Below the pieces are notes generated by a model. The model was not told the origin of the DNA. It made no database searches and saw only the letters and a list, made by a program, of their open reading frames with translations. From Hippasteria phrygiana (lineage: Eukaryota; Echinodermata; Asteroidea; Valvatida; Goniasteridae), in contig JAZGUH010000281.1 in the NCBI GenBank assembly GCA_037893225.1, positions 62,001 through 126,000 of the forward strand: a stretch of 64,000 bases of DNA. The letters are read 5' to 3'. The number at the start of each line of letters is the position of its first letter. Within the stretch, counting starts at the first letter, position 1. Below, one piece after another: positions 13,331-22,364 of this stretch. The position numbers and the translations under genes were made by a program.

Positions 13331-15026
13331 CGTTGTGGTCGTCTCGGCTAGTCCATTGTATAGCGTGTGCAGTTATGCGGGAATGCAGACAATCAGTTCG
13401 AAAAAACGTACTCGCTTATCTCGGCCACCATTCGGCTGAACGTGGGTCTGAGGAGCTGGAGATTGGTCTGGTTGTTGCTGAGGAGTCACTCATTCCAATA
13501 GTATCCAGATTATGCGCAATTTCGTTCAACATCAGGTCGAAAAACGCAGTCATTTGGGGCCCAAGTTGCGTGGTGGGGGTCTCGGCTAGTCCATTGTATA
13601 GCGTGTGCAGATATGCGGGAATGCAGAAAAATCAGTTCGAAAAAACGTACTCGCTTATCTCGGCCATCATTTCGCTGAACGTGGGTCTGAGGAGCTGGAG
13701 ATTGGTCTGGATGTTGCTGAGGAGTCACTCATTCCAACAGTATCAAGATTGGGTGCAATTTCGTTCAACATCAGGTCGAAAAACGCAGTTATTTGGGGCC
13801 CAAGTTGCGTTGTGGGGTCTCGGCTAGTCCACTGTAGAGCGTGTGCAGTTATGCGGGAATGCAGAAAAATCAGTTCGAAAAAACGTACTCGCTTATCTCG
13901 GCCATCATTCGGCTGAACGTGGGTCTGAGGAGCTGGAGATTGGTCTGGATGTTGCTGAGGAGTCGCGCATTCCAACAGTATCAAGATTGTGCGCAATTTC
14001 GTTCAACATCAGGTCGAAAAACGCAGTCATTTGGGGCCCAAGTTGCTTGGTGAGGGTATCGGCTAGTCCATTTTATAGCGTGTGCAGTTATGCGGGAATG
14101 CAAAAAAATCAGTTGGAAAGACGTACTCTCTTATCTCGGCCATCATTCGGCTGAACGTGGGTCTGAGGAGCTGGAGATTGGTCTGGATGTTGCTGAGGAG
14201 TCACGCTTTCCAACAGTATCAAGATTGTGCTCAGTTTCGTTCAGCATCAGTTCGAAAAACGCAGTCATTTGGGGCCCAAGTTGCGTTGTGGTCGTCCCGG
14301 CTAGTCCATTGTATAGCGTGTGCAGTTATGCGGGAATGCAGACAATCAGTTCGAAAAAACGTACTCGCTTATCTCGGCCACCATTCGGCTGAACGTGGGT
14401 CTGAGGAGCTGGAGATTGGTCTGGATGTTGCTGAGGAGTCACTCATTCCAACAGTATCAAGATTGTGTGCAATTTCGTTCAACATCAGGTAGAAAAACGC
14501 AGTTATTTGGGGCCCAAGTTGCGTTGTGGGGGTCTCGGCTAGTCCACTGTATAGCGTGTGCAGTTATGCGGGAATGCAGAAAAATCAGTTCGAAAAAACG
14601 TACTCCCTTATCTCGGCCATCATTCGGCTGAACGTGGGTCTGAGGAGCTGGAGATTGGTCTGGATGTTGCTGAGGAGTAACTCATTCCAACTGTATCAAG
14701 ATTGTGTGCAATTTCGTTCAACATCAGGTAGAAAAACGCAGTTATTTGAGGCCCAAGTTGCGTTGTGGGGGTCTCGGCTAGTCCACTGTATAGCGTGTGC
14801 AGTTATGCGGGAATGCAGAAAAATCAGTTCGAAAAAACGTACTCGCTTATCTCGGCCATCATTTCGCTGAACGTGGGTCTGAGGAGCTGGAGATTAGTCT
14901 GGATGTTGCTGAGGAGTCACTCATTCCAACTGTATCAAGATTGTGTGCAATTTCGTTCAACATCAGGTAGAAAAACGCAGTTATTTGAGGCCCAAGTTGC
15001 GTTGTGGGGGTTTCGGCTAGTCCACT

Positions 15027-15034
15027 GTATGTAT
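15027..15034 (+). repeat. 4-bp slippage duplication (GTATGTAT)
   Basis: The usual ACTGTATAGCG reads ACTGTATGTATAGCG here. The unit is 4 bp longer than its neighbours and I saw no other unit with this insertion. It shifts the reading frame relative to adjacent units. Confidence 0.9.
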
Positions 15035-16720
15035 AGCGTGTGCAGCTATGGGGGAATGCAGAAAAATCAGTTCGAAAAAACGTACTCCCTTATCTCGGCC
15101 ATCATTCGGCTGAACGTGGGTCTGAGGAGCTGGAGATTGGTCTGGATGTTGCTGAGGAGTAACTCATTCCAACAGTATCAAGATTGTGCGCAATTTCGTT
15201 CAACAACTGGTCGAAAAACGCAGTCATTTGGGGCCCAAGTTGCTTTGTTGGGGTCTCGGCTAGTCCATTGTATAGCGTGTGCAGTTATGCGGGAATGCAG
15301 AAAAATCAGTTCGAAAAAACGTACTCGCTTATCTCGGCCATCATTCGGCTGAACGTGGGTCTGAGGAGCTGAAGATTGGTCTGGATGTTGCTGAGGAGTC
15401 GCTCATTCCAACAGTATCAAGATTGTGCGCAATTTCGTTCAACATCAGGTCGAAAAACGCAGTCATTTGGGGCCCAAGTTGCGTGGTGGGGGTATCGGCT
15501 AGTCCATTGTATAGCGTGTGCAGTTATGCGGGAATACAGAAAAATCGGTTCGAAAAACGCACTCCCTTATCTCGGCCATCATTCGGCTGGACGTGGGTCT
15601 GAGAAGCTGAAGATTGGTCTGGTTGTTGCTGAGAAGTCACTCATTCCAACAGTATCCAGATTATGCGCAATTTCGTTCAACATCAGGTCGAAAAACTGAG
15701 TCATTTGGGGCCCAAGTTGCGTGGTGGGGGTCTCGGCTAGTCCATTGTATAGGGCGTGCAGATATGCGGGAATGCAGAAAAATCAGTTTGAAAAACGCAC
15801 TCGCTTATCTCGGCCATCATTCGGCTGAACGTGGGTCTGAGGAGCTGGAGATTGGTCTGGATGTTGCTAAGGAATCACTCTTTTCAACAGTATCAAGATT
15901 GTGCGCAATTTCGTTCAACATCAGGTCGAAAAACGCAGTCATTTGGGGCCCAAGTTGCGTTGTGGTCGTCCCGGCTAGTCCATTGTATAGCGTGTGCAGT
16001 TATGCGGGAATGCAGACAATCAGTTCGAAAAAACGTACTCGCTTACCTCGGCCACCATTCGGCTGAACGTGGGTCTGAGGAGCTGGAGATTGGTCTGGAT
16101 GTTGCTGAGGAGTCACTCATTCCAACAGTATCAAGATTGTGTGCAATTTCGTTCAACATCAGGTAGAAAAACGCAGTTATTTGGGGCCCAAGTTGCGTTG
16201 TGGGGTTCTCGGCTAGTCCACTGTATAGCGTGTGCAGTTATGCGGGAATGCAGAAAAATCAGTTCGAAAAAACGTACTCCCTTATCTCGGCCATCATTCG
16301 GCTGAACGTGGGTCTGAGGAGCTGGAGATTGGTCTGGATGTTGCTGAGGAGTAACTCATTCCAACTGTATCAAGATTGTGTGCAATTTCGTTCAACATCA
16401 GGTAGAAAAACGCAGTCATTTGAGGCCCAAGTTGCGTTGTGGGGGTCTCGGCTAGTCCACTGTATAGCGTGTGCAGTTATGCGGGAATGCAGAAAAATCA
16501 GTTCGAAAAAACGTACTCCCTTATCTCGGCCATCATTCGGCTGAACGTGGGTCTGAGGAGCTGGAGATTGGTCTGGATGTTGCTGAGGAGTCACTCGTTC
16601 CAACAGTATCAAGATTGTGTGCAATTTCGTTCAACATCAGGTAGAAAAACGCAGTAATTTGGGGCCCAAGTTGAGTTGTGGGGGTCTCGGCTAGTCCACT
16701 GTATAGCGTGTGCAGTTATG

Positions 16721-16736
16721 CGGGAATGCGGGAATG
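16721..16736 (+). repeat. 8-bp slippage duplication (CGGGAATG twice)
   Basis: TATGCGGGAATGCAG is expanded by a second copy of CGGGAATG, directly adjacent to the first. I saw no other case in the window, so this probably arose once by replication slippage and has not been spread by exchange. Confidence 0.9.
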
Positions 16737-19700
16737 CAGAAAAATCAGTTCGAAAAAACGTACTCCCTTATCTCGGCCATCATTCGGCTGAACGTGGCTC
16801 TGAGGAGCTGGAGATTGGTCTGGATGTTGCTGAGGAGTAACTCATTCCAACTGTATGAAGATTGTGTGCAATTTCGTTCAACATCAGGTAGAAAAACGCA
16901 GTTATTTGGGGCCCAAGTTGCGTTGTGGGGGTCTCGGCTAGTCCACTGTATAGCGTGTGCAGTTATGCGGGAATGCAGAAAAATCAGTTCGAAAAAACGT
17001 ACTCCCTTATCTCGGCCATCATTCGGCTGAACGTGGGTCTGAGGAGCTGGAGATTGGTCTGGATGTTGCTGAGGAGTAACTCATTCCAACAGTATCAAGA
17101 TTGCGCGCAATTTCGTTCAACACCTGGTCGAAAAACGTAGTCATTTGGGGCCCAAGTTGCTTTGTTGGGGTCTCGGCTAGTCCATTGTATAGCGTGTGCA
17201 GTTATGCGGGAATGCAGAAAAATCAGTTCGAAAAAACGTACTCGCTTATCTCGGCCATCATTCGGCTGAACGTGGGTCTGAGGAGCTGGAGATTGGTCTG
17301 GATGTTGCTGAGGAGTCGCTCATTCCAACAGTATCAAGATTGTGCGCAATTTCGTTCAACATCAGGTCGAAAAACGCAGTCATTTGGGGCCCAAGTTGCG
17401 TGGTGGGGGTATCGGCTAGTCCATTGTATAGCGTGTGCAGTTATGCGGGAATACAGAAAAATCGGTTCGAAAAACGCACTCTCTTATCTCGGCCATCATT
17501 CGGCTGAACGTGGGTCTGAGAAGCTGAAGATTGGTCTGGTTGTTGCTGAGAAGTCACTCATTCCAACAGTATCCAGATTATGCGCAATTTCGTTCAACAT
17601 CAGGTCGAAAAACTGAGTCATTTGGGGCCCAAGTTGCGTGGTGGGGGTCTCGGCTAGTCCATTGTATAGGGCGTGCAGATATGCGGGAATGCAGAAAAAT
17701 CAGTTTGAAAAACGCACTCGCTTATCTCGGCCATCATTTCGCTGAACGTGGGTCTGAGGAGCTGGAGATTGGTCTGGATGTTGCTGAGGAGTCACTCATT
17801 CCAACAGTATCAAGATTGTGTGCAATTTCGTTCAACATCAGGTCAAAAAACGCAGTTATTTGGGGCCCAAGTTGCGTTGTGGGGGTCTCGGCTAGTCCAT
17901 TGTATAGCGTGTGCCGATATGCGGGAATGCAGAAAAATCAGTTCGAAAAAACGTACTCGCTTATCTCGGCCATCATTCGGCTGAACGTGGGTCTGAGGAG
18001 CTGGAGATTGGTCTGGATGTTGCTGAGGAGTCGCGCATTCCAACAGTATCAAGATTGTGCGCAATTTCGTTCAACATCAGGTCGAAAAACGCAGTCATTT
18101 GGGTCCAAAGTTGCGTGGTGGGGGTATGGGCTAGTCCATTGTATACCGTGTGCAGTTATGCGGGAATGCAAAAAAATCAGTTGGAAAGACGTACTCTCTT
18201 ATCTCGGCCATCATTCGGCTGAACGTGGGTCTGAGGAGCTGGAGATTGGTCTGGATGTTGCTGCGGAGTCGCTCATTCCAACAGTATCAAGATTGTGCGC
18301 AATTTCGTTCAACATCAGGTCGAAAAACGCAGTCATTTGGGGCCCAAGTTGCGTGGTGTGGGTCTCGGCTAGAACATTTTATAGCGTGTGCAGTTATGCG
18401 GGAATGCAAAAAAATCAGTTGGAAAGACGTACTCTCTTATCTCGGCCATCATTCGGCTGAACGTGAGTCTGAGGAGCTGGAGATTGGTCTGGATGTTGCT
18501 GAGGAGTCACGCTTTCCAACAGTATCAAGATTGTGCTCAGTTTCGTTCAGCATCAGGTCGAAAAACGCAGTCATTTGGGGCCCAAGTTGCGTGGTGTGGG
18601 TCTCGGCTAGAACATTGTATAGCGTGTGCAGTTATGCGGGAATGCAGACAAATCAGTTCGAAAAACATACTCGCTTATCTCGGCCATCATTCGGCTAAAC
18701 GTGGGTCTGAGAAGCTGAAGATTGGTCTGGTTGTTGCTGAGGAGTCACTCATTCCAACAGTATCCAGATTATGCGCAATTTCGTTCAACATCAGGTCGAA
18801 AAACGCAGTCATTTGGGGCCCAAGTTGCGTGGTGGGGTCTCGGCTAGTCCATTGTATAGCGCGTGCAGATATGCGGGAATGCAGACAAATCAGTTCGAAA
18901 AAACGTACTCGCTTATCTCGGCCATCATTTCGCTGAACGTGGGTCTGAGGAGCTGGAGATTGGTCTGGATGTTGCTGAGGAGTCACTCATTCCAACAGTA
19001 TCAAGATTGTGTGCAATTTCGTTCAACATCAGGTCGAAAAACGCAGTTATTTGGGGCCCAAGTTGCGTTGTGGTCGTCTCGGCTAGTCCATTGTATAGCG
19101 TGTGCAGTTATGCGGGAATACAGAAAAATCGGTTCGAAAAACGCACTCTCTTATCTCGGCCATCATTCGGCTGAACGTGGGTCTGAGAAGCTGAAGATTG
19201 GTCTGGTTGTTGCTGAGAAGTCACTCATTCCAACAGTATCCAGATTATGCGCAATTTCGTTCAACATCAGGTCGAAAAACTGAGTCATTTGGGGCCCAAG
19301 TTGCGTGGTGGGGGTCTCGGCTAGTCCATTGTATAGGGCGTGCAGATATGCGGGAATGCAGAAAAATCAGTTTGAAAAACGCACTCGCTTATCTCGGCCA
19401 TCATTTCGCTGAACGTGGGTCTAAGGAGCTGGAGATTGGTCTGGATGTTGCTGAGGAGTCACTCATTCCAACAGTATCAAGATTGTGTGCAATTTCGTTC
19501 AACATCAGGTCAAAAAACGCAGTTATTTGGGGCCCAAGTTGCGTTGTGGGGGTCTCGGCTAGTCCATTGTATAGCGTGTGCCGATATGCGGGAATGCAGA
19601 AAAATCAGTTCGAAAAAACGTACTCGCTTATCTCGGCCATCATTCGGCTGAACGTGGGTCTGAGGAGCTGGAGATTGGTCTGGATGTTGCTGAGGAGTCG

Positions 19701-20080
19701 CGCATTCCAACAGTATCAAGATTGTGCGCAATTTCGTTCAACATCAGGTCGAAAAACGCAGTCATTTGGGTCCAAAGTTGCGTGGTGGGGGTATGGGCTA
19801 GTCCATTGTATACCGTGTGCAGTTATGCGGGAATGCAAAAAAATCAGTTGGAAAGACGTACTCTCTTATCTCGGCCATCATTCGGCTGAACGTGGGTCTG
19901 AGGAGCTGGAGATTGGTCTGGATGTTGCTGAGGAGTCGCTCATTCCAACAGTATCAAGATTGTGCGCAATTTCGTTCAACATCAGGTCGAAAAACGCAGT
20001 CATTTGGGGCCCAAGTTGCTTTGTTGGGGTCTCGGCTAGTCCATTGTATAGCGTGTGCAGTTATGCGGGAATGCAGAAAA

Positions 20081-20094
20081 ATCAGTTCGAAAAA
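20081..20094 (+). repeat. Internal sub-repeat of the unit, copy 1 (copy 2 at 20220-20233)
   Basis: ATCAGTTCGAAAAA at unit positions 31-44 and ATCAGGTCGAAAAA at 170-183 differ at one base. Downstream of both lies TCTCGGC (unit 58-64 and 219-225), followed by CATCATTCGG in one case and TAGTCCATTGT in the other. A second weak pair is TTTCGTTCAACATC (unit 160-173) against TTTCGCTGAACGTG in the CENP-B-like type. The unit may descend from a shorter repeat, but the match outside the core is too weak to be sure. Confidence 0.45.
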
Positions 20095-20118
20095 ACGTAC
20101 TCGCTTATCTCGGCCATC

Positions 20119-20135
20119 ATTCGGCTGAACGTGGG
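20119..20135 (+). other. Weaker form of the CENP-B-box-like segment in ordinary units
   Basis: At the same place in the reference unit the sequence is ATTCGGCTGAACGTGGG, which matches 7 of the 9 fixed positions of the CENP-B core in a register one base to the left. The stronger form differs by two adjacent bases (CG to TC at unit positions 72-73). The better match is thus restricted to one unit type, with the weaker form in most others. Confidence 0.35.
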
Positions 20136-20242
20136 TCTGAGGAGCTGGAGATTGGTCTGGATGTTGCTGAGGAGTCGCTCATTCCAACAGTATCAAGATT
20201 GTGCGCAATTTCGTTCAACATCAGGTCGAAAAACGCAGTCAT

Positions 20243-20253
20243 TTGGGGCCCAA
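20243..20253 (+). other. Interrupted dyad TTGGGGCCCAA, one per unit
   Basis: TTGGG and CCCAA are inverted about a single G. The segment contains GGGCCC, the ApaI recognition sequence, so a digest would give a ladder with steps of about 238 bp. The dyad is lost in units reading GGGGCCAAAG (for example near 9980 and 29070), GGTCCAAAG (near 11890) or GAGGCCCAAG. No binding function is known to me. Confidence 0.6.
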
Positions 20254-22364
20254 GTTGCGTGGTGGGGGTATCGGCTAGTCCATTGTATAGCGTGTGCAGT
20301 TATGCGGGAATACAGAAAAATCGGTTCGAAAAACGAACTCTCTTATCTCGGCCATCATTCGGCTGAACGTGGGTCTGAGAAGCTGAAGATTGGTCTGGTT
20401 GTTGCTGAGAAGTCACTCATTCCAACAGTATCCAGATTATGCGCAATTTCGTTCAACATCAGGTCGAAAAACTGAGTCATTTGGGGCCCAAGTTGCGTGG
20501 TGGGGGTCTCGGCTAGTCCATTGTATAGGGCGTGCAGATATGCGGGAATGCAGAAAAATCAGTTTGAAAAACGCACTCGCTTATCTCGGCCATCATTTCG
20601 CTGAACGTGGGTCTAAGGAGCTGGAGATTGGTCTGGATGTTGCTGAGGAGTCACTCATTCCAACAGTATCAAGATTGTGTGCAATTTCGTTCAACATCAG
20701 GTCAAAAAACGCAGTTATTTGGGGCCCAAGTTGCGTTGTGGGGGTCTCGGCTAGTCCATTGTATAGCGTGTGCCGATATGCGGGAATGCAGAAAAATCAG
20801 TTCGAAAAAACGTACTCGCTTATCTCGGCCATCATTCGGCTGAACGTGGGTCTGAGGAGCTGGAGATTGGTCTGGATGTTGCTGAGGAGTCGCGCATTCC
20901 AACAGTATCAAGATTGTGCGCAATTTCGTTCAACATCAGGTCGAAAAACGCAGTCATTTGGGTCCAAAGTTGCGTGGTGGGGGTATGGGCTAGTCCATTG
21001 TATACCGTGTGCAGTTATGCGGGAATGCAAAAAAATCAGTTGGAAAGACGTACTCTCTTATCTCGGCCATCATTCGGCTGAACGTGGGTCTGAGGAGCTG
21101 GAGATTGGTCTGGATGTTGCTGCGGAGTCGCTCATTCCAACAGTATCAAGATTGTGCGCAATTTCGTTCAACATCAGGTCGAAAAACGCAGTCATTTGGG
21201 GCCCAAGTTGCTTGGTGAGGGTATCGGCTAGTCCATTTTATAGCGTGTGCAGTTATGCGGGAATGCAAAAAAATCAGTTGGAAAGACGTACTCTCTTATC
21301 TCGGCCATCATTCGGCTGAACGTGAGTCTGAGGAGCTGGAGATTGGTCTGGATGTTGCTGAGGAGTCACGCTTTCCAACAGTATCAAGATTGTGCTCAGT
21401 TTCGTTCAGCATCAGGTCGAAAAACGCAGTCATTTGGGGCCCAAGTTGCGTGGTGTGGGTCTCGGCTAGAACATTGTATAGCGTGTGCAGTTATGCGGGA
21501 ATGCAGACAAATCAGTTCGAAAAACATACTCGCTTATCTCGGCCATCATTCGGCTAAACGTGGGTCTGAGAAGCTGAAGATTGGTCTGGTTGTTGCTGAG
21601 GAGTCACTCATTCCAACAGTATCCAGATTATGCGCAATTTCGTTCAACATCAGGTCGAAAAACGCAGTCATTTGGGGCCCAAGTTGGGTGGTGGGGTCTC
21701 GGCTAGTCCATTGTATAGCGCGTGCAGATATGCGGGAATGCAGACAAATCAGTTGGAAAAAACGTACTTGCTTATCTCGGCCATCATTTCGCTGAACGTG
21801 GGTCTGAGGAGCTGGAGATTGGTCTGGATGTTGCTGAGGAGTCACTCATTCCAACAGTATCAAGATTGTGTGCAATTTCGTTCAACATCAGGTCGAAAAA
21901 CGCAGTTATTTGGGGCCCAAGTTGCGTTGTGGTCGTCTCGGCTAGTCCATTGTATAGCGTGTGCAGTTATGCGGGAATGCAGACAATCAGTTCGAAAAAA
22001 CGTACTCGCTTATCTCGGCCACCATTCGGCTGAACGTGGGTCTGAGGAGCTGGAGATTGGTCTGGTTGTTGCTGAGGAGTCACTCATTCCAATAGTATCC
22101 AGATTATGCGCAATTTCGTTCAACATCAGGTCGAAAAACGCAGTCATTTGGGGCCCAAGTTGCGTGGTGGGGGTCTCGGCTAGTCCATTGTATAGCGTGT
22201 GCAGATATGCGGGAATGCAGACAAATCAGTTCGAAAAAACGTACTCGCTTATCTCGGCCATCATTCGGCTGAACGTGGGTCTGAGGAGCTGGAGATTGGT
22301 CTGGATGTTGCTGAGGAGTCGCTCATTCCAACAGTATCAAGATTGTGCGCAATTTCGTTGAACA

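Larger units (their letters stand above)
13331..17640. repeat. Return to left-domain unit types
   Basis: From about 14.4 kb the GGTAGAAAAACG, GAGTAACTC and GGGAATACAG forms return. About 15.3-16.1 kb matches about 4.54-5.33 kb at an offset near 10741 bp (45 units), sharing GATGTTGCTAAGGAATC, GGTCGTCCCGGC and CAGACAATC in the same order. GGTAGAAAAACG is last seen near 16890. Two small slippage insertions lie here (15027-15034 and 16721-16736). The left types therefore flank the four-unit domain on both sides. No gene is seen. Confidence 0.75.
20051..20289 (+). repeat. Reference 239-bp unit used for internal coordinates
   Basis: This unit is close to the majority sequence and serves as a ruler (unit position 1 = 20051). 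Reading along it: A5 tract at 27-31; TTCGAA at 36-41 running into an A6 tract at 40-45; the CENP-B-box-like segment around 69-86; an imperfect 12-bp dyad ATTGTGCGCAAT at 148-159; A5 tract at 179-183; the interrupted dyad TTGGGGCCCAA at 193-203, containing GGGCCC. Its 3' part is the GTGGTGGGGGTATCGG form; many other units have GTTGTGGGGGTCTCGG. Units of 238 bp mostly arise from A5 instead of A6 at 40-45, from TTGGAAAGACG replacing TTCGAAAAAACG, or from CAGACAATC replacing CAGAAAAATC. Two such changes in one unit can give 237 bp. Confidence 0.9.
19198..20475 (+). other. Longest open frame (425 codons), judged not to be a gene
   Basis: This open frame runs through about 5.4 satellite units. Its translation alternates between two peptides, one per frame of the unit (blocks such as LRSWRLVWMLLRS and SEELEIGLDVAEES), with no domain I recognise. 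All five stop codons of the consensus unit (unit positions 76, 88, 118, 226, 238) lie in one phase. A 239-bp unit moves the reading frame one way and a 238-bp unit moves it back, so alternating lengths keep a frame in the two open phases. Related long frames are at 17531-18460, 20390-21319, 26967-27995, 34597-35622, 36503-37531 and 41035-42060. There is no conserved start, no fixed length and no flanking gene structure. I treat all as incidental; translation cannot be excluded from sequence alone. Confidence 0.85.
17641..22364. repeat. Mixed domain with 1192, 1667 and 2859-bp offsets
   Basis: A segment with GGTCAAAAAACG, GTGCCGATATGCGGG and GTCGCGCATTCC occurs at about 11.52-12.14 kb, and again at about 17.74, 19.40 and 20.60 kb. 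Successive offsets are 6213, 1667 and 1192 bp. About 19083-19929 matches 20275-21121. About 17.6-19.09 kb matches 20.5-21.95 kb at offset 2859, apart from an exchange-like difference near 18345-18372 (GTGGTGTGGG against TTGGTGAGGG). The left-domain markers AAAACTGAGT and GGGAATACAG are last seen at about 20474 and 20311. No gene is seen. Confidence 0.75.

Noticed and set aside
20077..20095. Phased A tracts causing intrinsic bending
   Set aside because: The A5 and A6 tracts at unit positions 27-31 and 40-45 are about 13 bp apart, off the helical repeat, and the third tract is far away. Curvature cannot be claimed without calculation.
20243..20275. G-quadruplex from the GGGG and GGGGG runs
   Set aside because: Only two long G runs are close together. 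Four suitably spaced G runs are not present within a short distance, so a stable intramolecular quadruplex is not supported.
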